Source: VRUE01 sp035701465 (GTDB lineage Bacteria > Actinomycetota > Thermoleophilia > Solirubrobacterales > 70-9). Taken from it: a stretch of 9,571 bases of DNA. Position 1 is the first letter of the stretch; each line of letters begins with the position of its first letter. A program made the position numbers and the translations under genes. Shown piece by piece: positions 1 through 4,985 of this stretch. The notes below the pieces were generated by a model, which was given only the letters and a program-made list of their open reading frames with translations, was not told the DNA's origin and made no database searches. The stretch lies in the NCBI GenBank assembly GCA_035701465.1, contig DASSMU010000182.1, positions 1 through 9,571 of the forward strand, in the 5' to 3' direction.

Positions 1-1
1 C

Positions 2-538
2 GAACTGCGTAAACAGATGCTCGCCTCCATTGGAAGGTCGCCTGCCCTTGAATCGCTGACTACGCTCAACTCTGGCTGGCGCGATCAGATCCTGGAGTCT
101 GCCAAGGCCGCGGGCATCTTCGACTCTCTCACGGTGGGACACCAGGAGCGGTATGCCCAGCTTCTAGCGTCCATTGGTAAGTCGCCTGTGATGGAGCAGG
201 CGTTCAAGGATTGGAAGCTGAAGTTGCCGGAAGGCCTGGTCGAGCAGATGGCGGCTTACCAGGCTGGGTTGCTTGCGGACCTTGCATCTGCGGTTCCGGT
301 TGAGGCTGACGACGAGGAGAGCGACGTTTGGTTCGGCGCGGAGTCGTGGTCCCGCCTCGTCTGGGAGATGGTCACGATCTTGAAGTGCGCCGAGTTGATG
401 ACGGCGGGGATGGTGACCGCGAAGTACGGCATGGACGCGCCGATCCCTAGCATGGTCCTCTACTTGCTCGGCATGGTCATCGCGGCGGGTGAGCTGGCCG
501 CGCACTTTGCCGAAGATGCCTTCGACGGCGACGACTGA
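2..538 (+). CDS. Unknown repeat-containing protein with hydrophobic C-terminus (5' truncated)
   Basis: The reading frame is open from base 2, so the true start probably lies before the window; the first internal ATG is at 17. I do not recognise the family. Two copies of one motif are visible 47 residues apart: QMLASIGRSPALES (from base 14) and QLLASIGKSPVMEQ (from base 155), each followed by a charged helical stretch. More copies may precede the window. After an acidic linker (EADDEESD) comes a hydrophobic region near the C-terminus, including PSMVLYLLGMVIAAGELAAH, that could be one or two membrane-associated helices. The protein ends in an acidic tail (EDAFDGDD). A strong hairpin follows 15 bases after the stop, so this looks like the last gene of its transcript. 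The expression as a protein is likely; a function cannot be given. Confidence 0.75.
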   Translation, partial: ELRKQMLASIGRSPALESLTTLNSGWRDQILESAKAAGIFDSLTVGHQERYAQLLASIGKSPVMEQAFKDWKLKLPEGLVEQMAAYQAGLLADLASAVPVEADDEESDVWFGAESWSRLVWEMVTILKCAELMTAGMVTAKYGMDAPIPSMVLYLLGMVIAAGELAAHFAEDAFDGDD

Positions 539-553
539 GCGGAGAACCAAGAA

Positions 554-585
554 GTCCCGCCCCAGGGTCAGCCTGGCGACGGGAC
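554..585 (+). terminator. Two-part hairpin terminator after the first gene
   Basis: GTCCCG (554-559) pairs with CGGGAC (580-585). Inside it CCAGG (562-566) pairs with CCTGG (572-576) around a five-base loop. The structure begins 15 bases after the stop at 538. It is followed by TCTTCG, not a clean run of T, so the call rests on stem strength and position. Confidence 0.6.
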
Positions 586-753
586 TCTTCGAAGCTCTTG
601 GGAGCGACCCTTGGAACGTTCCTTCATGCGCCGTGCGGCGCTGAAGACCTGTCGTCTGGCGCCGAGTCGCCCGGCGGGCCAGCTTCCAGTGGCGGCGGCT
701 GGTTCAGCGCTCGGCTGAGTGCTCGCACCGTATGGCCAAGTAGAGCAGGCCAA

Positions 754-772
754 GCGGCGGAAACTCTGCCGC
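754..772 (-). terminator. Hairpin at the 3' end of the nuclease-like gene
   Basis: On the plus strand GCGGCGGA (754-761) and TCTGCCGC (765-772) form an 8-bp stem with one G-T wobble and a three-base loop. On the minus-strand transcript the wobble becomes an A-C mismatch. It abuts the stop codon of the minus-strand gene that ends at 774. There is no T tract, so terminator function is tentative. Confidence 0.35.
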
Positions 773-773
773 G

Positions 774-1268
774 CTACCTCGGGCCAAGATTCTTGATCGC
801 AGCCAGGATTTCGTCGGCCAGGTCGGCCCGCTCCACTCGGAACTTGCTCCATTGATCTTTAGACCCGTCTTTCGTGGAGGCGCTGAAGACTCGGCGACCT
901 CGACCATTTACGGGGCGGCGACCGAACTGCTTGCTCGGTACGAACCACACGAATGGAAAGGTGCCGTCTTCGGCGTCAACGGGGACAAACAGCAGATAGA
1001 GGTCCGCTCGTGGCCGGAACGTGGCCGCCCGGACGGTTGCGTAGAAGCGATTCCGTTGGCTGATGCCCTTCGTCGCCGTGGTGCGGCTCTTTACCTGCAC
1101 CGCCAAAGTTGTTGACTTTTCGCGGCGGTGAAAAACGAGATCTACGCCCTCGTCATCAACCAGGCTGGTCGAGGCGTTCAGCTTGAGACCGCTCATGAGG
1201 ATGCATGTGGCCGCAACCAGGTGCTCAACGGCCTTCCCCTTGCGTGCCGAATCTTGATCCTCAGCCAC
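774..1268 (-). CDS. PD-(D/E)XK nuclease-like protein, DUF4365-like
   Basis: 164 residues from a GTG start at 1268. An in-frame TAG lies four codons upstream (1278-1280), so no longer version is possible, and no good ribosome-binding site is visible. The order of motifs fits the PD-(D/E)XK nuclease fold: a helix with Glu15 (RKGKAVEHLVAA), then D39-E-G-V-D43 at the turn into a strand (GVDLVF), then VQVKSR with Gln58 and Lys60 as the (D/E)XK element in its Q-X-K form. A later WFVPSKQF strand and a basic C-terminus follow. This pattern is seen in Mrr-like and DUF4365-type proteins, often stand-alone genes in mobile or defence regions. The predicted activity is metal-dependent DNA cleavage, but stand-alone members are poorly characterised. 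The gene is transcribed away from the FRG gene across a 350-bp intergenic region. Fold assignment is fairly secure; target and role are not. Confidence 0.72.
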   Translation of the reverse strand: MAEDQDSARKGKAVEHLVAATCILMSGLKLNASTSLVDDEGVDLVFHRREKSTTLAVQVKSRTTATKGISQRNRFYATVRAATFRPRADLYLLFVPVDAEDGTFPFVWFVPSKQFGRRPVNGRGRRVFSASTKDGSKDQWSKFRVERADLADEILAAIKNLGPR

Positions 1269-1618
1269 GACATCACCCTAACCGCCATCCGCCGATGCGA
1301 AGCGATACGGCTCTCTCGGGCTTGACGATCTTCTCGCCTGCTACCCACAGCGTTACCCCGGACCATATGCCCGATCCAGGCTCAAGTCCCGATTTGAGGC
1401 TAGACCTAGGATTGAGCGAATGGGCCTGACCGGACGTATTTGAATCAGGAGACAGCAAGGGCCATATGGGCCTGCCCCATGAGCCGCCGCCGTATCGCAG
1501 CGCTGAGGTCTAAGTCCGTCGTCATCGCAGCGAACGCCGACCCCTTCTACGATGCAGCGCGTCAAGGCACTATGTCTTCCCCTGACTTGAACGGAGTCCA
1601 GCAGGAGCCACGGCCGAG
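1269..1618. other. Divergent intergenic region, no convincing gene
   Basis: 350 bases between two divergently read genes, presumably holding the promoters of both. I could not pick out a confident -10/-35 pair. Visible structure: an imperfect hairpin, AGGCTCAA (1378-1385) with TTGAGGCT (1394-1401), one mismatch and an eight-base loop; a perfect palindrome CCATATGG at 1462-1469; and the short repeat TGGGCCTG at about 1420 and 1467. These could be operator sites but nothing proves it. A 60-codon frame with a TTG start (1440-1622) ends by overlapping the next ATG, but it has no ribosome-binding site and is not annotated. Confidence 0.5.
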
Positions 1619-2495
1619 ATGACCGAGGAGAGCAGCGGTCGTGAGAAAGCGCTGGAGATATTGAGACGCTGGCAGGAGAAGTGGGACGAAGTGCCAACAG
1701 AGGAGGTGGATCTTTACGGGAAGGTCTACGCCCCAAAGTCCGTGGACCAGCTAATGCTTTTGTTTAGCCAGCTGGCGATGCTAGATATTGGCGGGTGGCG
1801 AGGACAGGCAGACGTAGGCTGGCGACTCGATCCGTCTCTTGTGCGGCGCTGGAGAGCACAGGGCATTTATGGGTCCTGCGTATCCGCTCGACGAGAATCG
1901 ACTGCGCGGACACGAGAAGGACCTGATTGAGCAAACTCGTGAGGCGGGCTTCTTGGAGCCAGGGGCAGAACTCGAACTACTGGCAAAGCTCCAACACCAC
2001 GGAGGCGCTACTCGCCTGCTTGATTGCACGCGCAATGCGTTTGTGGCCCTCTGGTTCGCAAGCCAGGGTCCTCTTGATCGTGACGGGGTACTGGTGGGAT
2101 TTCGCCTGGGGTCCGGCAGCGCTATGAAGCTAGACACCCTCCAGCTTGAAAAGAGCATAGGCGAACTCCTCAAGGAGGCCGAGGGACGACTGCTGTGGTG
2201 GCAACCTCGACAATCAAATCCTCGAATCGCAGCTCAGCAAGCTCTCTTCGTTTTCAGCGAATACGTTGACCGAGATTGGGGATCAGTGAATTTGACCGGA
2301 GAGCCGGAGATGTCTGGGATCGGGGATGTTCCAGGGGCTGCGTCCGTCTTGATATCGAGAGAGCTCAAGCAAGCGATGGAGCCCCTTTGGGAGCCTCTCT
2401 TTGGATTTACAGAGGCCTCTCTCTTTCCCGACTTCGATGGTTTCGCAGCCTCGCAGGGAGTAGACAAGCCGTTTCGACATGGTGCTTCCATTTAG
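1619..2495 (+). pseudogene. FRG-domain protein, interrupted by a one-base frameshift
   Basis: Two overlapping frames together make one FRG-domain protein. The first (1619-1930, ATG at 1619, AGGAG at 1603-1607 eleven bases before it) gives an N-terminal helical segment, then the signature WRGQ at residues 60-63 and GWRLDPSLVRRW. The second frame, open through 1839-2495, continues with ENRLRGHEKDLIEQ, the core motif KLQHHGGATRLLDCTRN, FVALWFAS, and the usual C-terminal ending SLFPDFDGFA. The family signature WRGQ...W.L.PSL, then QHxG.xTRLLDxT, then LFPD.DG is therefore complete only if the reader moves by one base between about 1855 and 1875. Joining at the GGGTCC near 1870 would give a smooth IYGPAYPLDEN. 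FRG proteins are named for this motif; their biochemical activity is not established, and they are frequent in accessory and defence-rich regions. The break may be a real mutation, a sequencing error or, less likely, programmed frameshifting. Confidence 0.8.
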
Positions 2496-2505
2496 CGTTT
2501 TGCTC

Positions 2506-2525
2506 ATGCACCCTGAATGGTGCGT
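2506..2525 (+). terminator. Hairpin just after the FRG gene
   Basis: GCACC (2508-2512) pairs perfectly with GGTGC (2519-2523) around a six-base loop, extended by an A-T pair and a T-G wobble outside. It begins 11 bases after the FRG stop at 2495. It lacks a T tract, so it may be a terminator or simply a transcript-end structure. Confidence 0.4.
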
Positions 2526-2650
2526 ACCCCGCCTATCCTGCCTTCGTTGAAATCGCCGTCTGGGCGAGGAGCTGTAATCGATGGATTGCCTTTTGCAGTC
2601 AGAAGATTTAGGCTGCGGGTGCTTTCGATTTGATTGTTTTGAGTTATGCA

Positions 2651-2657
2651 AAGGAGG
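2651..2657 (+). promoter_or_regulatory. Ribosome-binding site fixing the start at 2663
   Basis: AAGGAGG, a full match to the consensus, lies five bases before ATG 2663. It decides against the in-frame upstream start at 2630, which has no such site. Confidence 0.85.
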
Positions 2658-2662
2658 AGCAA

Positions 2663-3091
2663 ATGAAAGCGCCAGGAGATGAGTTCCGGGTGGAAATCGC
2701 TCGGGACCTCGACCGCTTGACCGAGGAAGTCGCCGCACAAGGTGACGATGCGTCCGGCGAGGAGCAACTTGATGAGATCCTCTTGCGAATTCAACGTGAG
2801 GTCGAGGTCGCAGCAGAGTCGGGTTTTCAAGATAATGAGCATTCCGAAATGGCCGCTGTTGACGCATGGGCGGGTCTAGCGTCATATGCCGTTGCACGGT
2901 TCTACGCCCCGACCAGCCCTTGGCCTTGGAAAATGGGAGGATGGAAAAAGAACGCTCCAGAGCGTCTGAGACGCATTGCCAGTAGCCTGCGGCCCGCGCT
3001 TGAGAGGGCGGCTACGGCACTTGGCGCGGTGTCGTGGTCGGTTAGCGTCGGATTTCCGTGGGGCGTTTCGATCTCTGTTACTTGGCCATAA
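2663..3091 (+). CDS. Unknown 142-residue protein with beta-rich C-terminal tail
   Basis: The start is set by a consensus ribosome-binding site five bases upstream. I do not recognise the family. Residues about 1-55 are strongly charged and helical (EIARDLDRLTEEVA, EEQLDEILLRIQREVEVAAES). Residues about 62-85 are a hydrophobic helix (MAAVDAWAGLASYAVARFYA). A tryptophan-rich turn follows (PWPWKMGGWKK), then a basic helix at 100-120. The last 20 residues alternate hydrophobic and small polar residues around a central turn: VSWSVSVG-FPWG-VSISVTW, a shape typical of a beta hairpin. No signal peptide is seen. It follows the FRG gene by 167 bases on the same strand, so it may be part of the same cargo module, though a hairpin lies between them. 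Base composition is less G/C-rich than the chromosomal genes to the right. It could be an effector or partner of the FRG protein, but that is a guess. Confidence 0.8.
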   Translation: MKAPGDEFRVEIARDLDRLTEEVAAQGDDASGEEQLDEILLRIQREVEVAAESGFQDNEHSEMAAVDAWAGLASYAVARFYAPTSPWPWKMGGWKKNAPERLRRIASSLRPALERAATALGAVSWSVSVGFPWGVSISVTWP

Positions 3092-3180
3092 CACGTCCAG
3101 TGCACGACCTGAGGTGAATCCAATCTACGCGACGGGAGGCCCTGCACTATGCGCGATGCCTCCCCGCCAATCTCAAACGA

Positions 3181-3234
3181 GGCCAACCGGGGAAACCCCC
3201 TCTCGGGGGTGGCCTGTCGCTTCCCCGGTCGGCC
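3181..3234. terminator. Large two-tier hairpin between convergent genes
   Basis: The outer stem pairs GGCCAACCGGGGAA (3181-3194) with TTCCCCGGTCGGCC (3221-3234): 14 positions with one mismatch. Directly inside its left arm sits a perfect second hairpin, ACCCCC (3195-3200) with GGGGGT (3205-3210), loop TCTC. Ten bases (3211-3220) link this to the right arm. It lies between a plus-strand stop at 3091 and a minus-strand stop at 3257, so a bidirectional terminator is the simplest reading. No T tract flanks it on either side. The unusual strength also allows a structured RNA or a protein-binding site. Confidence 0.6.
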
Positions 3235-3256
3235 CCGCTTCTCTCCGCGCCGTGCC

Positions 3257-3475
3257 CTAGAGGGCGTAGGCACGAGGAGATCGTTTGGCCTGGCGGACCT
3301 TGCCGTCTTCAGCCAGGCGCGAAAGACAGTTGGCGACAGCACCGGCAGACCGGCCGCCGAGACCCTTGGCAATGGAGGTGGCGGTCAGCGGCGCCTCCTT
3401 GCGGTGGACCTTCAGGTAGTCGAAGACGAGCGGCTCGAGCTGGCCGGGGCGCAGGCGCTTCAGCTTGGTGGGCAT
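3257..3475 (-). CDS. Small winged-helix DNA-binding protein
   Basis: 72 residues from ATG 3475, with GAGGGG eight bases upstream. After a basic start (PTKLKRLRPGQLEPLV), residues 29-58 form a winged helix-turn-helix of the MarR/GntR-like kind: PLTATSIAKGLGGRSAGAVANCLSRLAEDG without a break, followed by a basic wing (KVRQAKRSPRAYAL). The pattern of TATSIAK..., then SAGAVANCLSRL as recognition helix, resembles small stand-alone regulators carried on actinobacterial mobile elements. The start codon lies four bases after the stop of the upstream gene (3480-3884), so the two are almost certainly one operon. It could regulate the element itself or its neighbour. A longer upstream frame exists but overlaps the preceding gene and would be arginine/proline-rich nonsense, so this start is preferred. 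Confidence 0.8.
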   Translation of the reverse strand: MPTKLKRLRPGQLEPLVFDYLKVHRKEAPLTATSIAKGLGGRSAGAVANCLSRLAEDGKVRQAKRSPRAYAL

Positions 3476-3479
3476 GGGC

Positions 3480-3884
3480 TCAGCCCCTCTCGCCATCGAG
3501 CCTGGCGAGCAGCTCCTCGCAGGTGTCCTTGGCCCCCTGGTAGAGCGCCCTGGCCCGTTCCTCTTCTTCGCGCTGCAGGTGCATGGAGGCCGTGCCGTCG
3601 AGGACACCTATGGCTTCGCCCCGTAGGCGGGTGAGCAGTTCGGCCAAGTCGTGGGGCTCCATCGTCAGGTCGACCAAGCTTCGTTTGTTCTCAGGCTGCC
3701 AGCCGATGTCGGCGAGCAAGCGGAAGTCTTCGCCGAACTCGATCCCCATTTGCTCGGCTAGCTCGTACTCGCCGTCTTGCTCCAGGGCGATCCAGATGTC
3801 ACCGATCCCGCCCAGGTGATTTCGGACCAGCTCATAGAGGCCGTCGCGCTGCTCTTTGTCGATGGTCGTCGTGGTGCCGGGCAC
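3480..3884 (-). CDS. Unknown 134-residue helical protein
   Basis: Start chosen at GTG 3884 because AAAGGAGG lies six bases upstream (plus-strand CCTCCTTTT from 3891); an in-frame ATG at 3968 has no such support. The product begins VPGTTTTIDKEQRDGLYELV and is acidic and mostly helical. Residues 9-60 contain paired helices (YELVRNHLGGIGDIWIALEQ, then EYELAEQMGIEFGEDFRLLADIGW), a tryptophan turn, and a segment PENKRSLVDLTMEPHDLAELL. Residues 103-130 are a charged helix likely to form a coiled coil (LQREEEERARALYQGAKDTC). It has no cysteine pair, membrane segment or catalytic motif I can name. The proteins resemble uncharacterised actinobacterial proteins by general impression only. Tight spacing with the winged-helix gene suggests they act together, perhaps as regulator and sensor. 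Confidence 0.78.
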   Translation of the reverse strand: MPGTTTTIDKEQRDGLYELVRNHLGGIGDIWIALEQDGEYELAEQMGIEFGEDFRLLADIGWQPENKRSLVDLTMEPHDLAELLTRLRGEAIGVLDGTASMHLQREEEERARALYQGAKDTCEELLARLDGERG

Positions 3885-4204
3885 GGTGCCCCTCCTTTTC
3901 GATAGGGCACCGAAGGCCGCCGCGATGCCTCGCCTGGAGTACTTCGGCGAGTAGCGTTTCGCTTGCATCGAAGGTCAACTCTTCGGTGCCGGCCCCGGGG
4001 CGTGTCGAGCGCCGCCGGGGCATTTCGATTTTCGCGACTGTAGCTCGGCCGCCGAAGCAAAGCGAGTAGCCATTTTGCGCGGCGATATGCGGGGATGCGC
4101 GGCGATTACGGAGCCGTCGAAAGTCCGACTGGACTTCTGCGCGTGACGGAGCTATTGAAGATGGCATGAGCTTCGATCCGGCTTCTCCTCGCGCTTCCAC
4201 CGGG

Positions 4205-4252
4205 CCTTCCAGTGGCCCTTCCCCAAGCCCTTCCAGCGGGCCTTCCGCTTCG
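4205..4252. repeat. Imperfect 12-bp tandem repeat, four copies
   Basis: CCTTCC recurs exactly every 12 bases at 4205, 4217, 4229 and 4241, with variable six-base spacers (for example AGTGGC and AGCGGG). Read on the minus strand it gives a four-residue protein repeat of the form GPLE-GLGE-GPLE-GPVE. Confidence 0.7.
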
Positions 4253-4291
4253 AATCCGAGCCTGCGCGCGCGATCCCAAACACGGTGCCGC

Positions 4292-4730
4292 TTGCGGGCT
4301 TCGGGATTTGCCGACATCTCTGCGGATCGCCGTAGTCGGTCAGTCATTCCGGCGTTCGCCTCGCTCTCGATCATCTACGCGCCCTTCGCTCCCGGCGCCA
4401 TCGCTATCGCCTTCGCGCTGGCTTCGCAGCGCTTCCTTGGCCAACCGCGCGGCCTCCGCCTCGACGCCGTGAAGGCGCGTCATGGGGTGTCGCACGCAGG
4501 CCACCCGTCAGGTCGCTTGGCGCTCTCGCCGAAGGCCGGGCTTTCGCGAGCGTGGTGCGGGTTTGCGGGCTTTCGGTTTTGCCGACATATCTATGTCGCA
4601 ACAAGGTCGGTGCAGGAGTTGGATGCGCCATCGTCATCTGCGTGTGTTCTTCGCCGCCCGTCCCAGCGCCCGGCCATCGCCTCCGCGCTGGCTAAGCAGC
4701 GCTTCCTGGTCGAACCGCGCAGGCAGCGAC
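4292..4730. repeat. Diverged tandem duplication, 270-bp period
   Basis: Copy A (4292-4460) and copy B (4563-4730) align with a near-constant offset: TTGCGGGCT at 4292 and 4563, GCCGACAT at 4310 and 4581 (offset 271), GCGCTGGCT at 4415 and 4685, ACCGCGC at 4444 and 4714 (offset 270). The best block, 4408-4450 against 4678-4720, matches at 37 of 43 positions by eye. The middle of each copy is much more diverged. This may be an old duplication of a lost gene or of a regulatory or recombination-related sequence. Confidence 0.65.
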
Positions 4731-4758
4731 TCGCGCCGATTGGGTGCGGCGCGGACGT

Positions 4759-4763
4759 AGGAG
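4759..4763 (+). promoter_or_regulatory. Ribosome-binding site fixing the start at 4770
   Basis: AGGAG lies six bases before ATG 4770. The alternative in-frame ATG at 4764 directly touches this site and is therefore disfavoured. Confidence 0.65.
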
Positions 4764-4769
4764 ATGCCT

Positions 4770-4985
4770 ATGCCGAGTAGACGCGGCAGCTGCCAGCAGA
4801 TGCCACGTCCGTGCGGCAGGGCGCACTCGGCGCGGGTCGTGGCCCTCCACCGCGAGGAAGCCGACCTGGACCGCTTCGTCGCCGCGCTGCTGGCGCTGGC
4901 AACCGATCCCGGCTGCCCGCATTCGAGGCGGCGGCACAAGGCAACTGGAGAGTCGCGGGCGGCGGAGCGAACATGTCGGCGATGA
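4770..4985 (+). CDS. Unknown 71-residue small protein overlapping the recombinase
   Basis: The start ATG 4770 has AGGAG six bases upstream. The stop TGA (4983-4985) overlaps recombinase codons: the recombinase ATG at 4973 lies inside this gene, and the alternative ATG at 4982 forms an ATGA overlap. This arrangement is typical of translational coupling. I do not recognise the product. It is basic, with an amphipathic helix EEADLDRFVAALLALA at residues 29-44 between arginine-rich ends. It has four cysteines (residues 8, 15, 49 and 69) with a nearby His51, so metal binding is conceivable but unsupported. A small partner of the recombinase, such as a regulator or directionality factor, is a reasonable guess from the position. 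It could also be a translated leader that only serves coupling. Confidence 0.5.
   Translation: MPSRRGSCQQMPRPCGRAHSARVVALHREEADLDRFVAALLALATDPGCPHSRRRHKATGESRAAERTCRR

Larger units (their letters stand above)
3885..4769. other. Gene-poor stretch with degenerate duplicated sequence
   Basis: About 885 bases without a convincing gene. Open frames exist on both strands, but their products are arginine/serine/proline-rich and none has a good start site. The stretch carries a 12-bp repeat (4205-4252) and a diverged tandem duplication of 270-bp period (4292-4460 and 4563-4730). On the minus strand the two copies encode related short peptides, MSANPEARKRHRVW and MSAKPKARKPAPRS, and also EALRSQREGD and EALLSQRGGD, in frames broken by stops. 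This suggests decayed remnants of a duplicated minus-strand gene. A frame from 4374 down to 3832 that includes the first peptide might still be expressed but runs into the next gene's start region and is not called. Confidence 0.5.

Noticed and set aside
1440..1622. 60-codon plus-strand frame overlapping the FRG gene start by ATGA
   Set aside because: It begins with TTG, has no ribosome-binding site and no recognisable content; the overlap alone is not enough.
3832..4374. 180-codon minus-strand frame containing the MSANPEARK peptide
   Set aside because: It overlaps the well-supported start of the 134-residue gene, has no clear ribosome-binding site and becomes low-complexity in its second half. 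It is mentioned as a possible remnant in the region entry.
4166..4780. 204-codon plus-strand frame
   Set aside because: Ser/Pro/Arg-rich translation, no ribosome-binding site; it spans both copies of the duplicated sequence and looks like the shadow of degenerate minus-strand coding.
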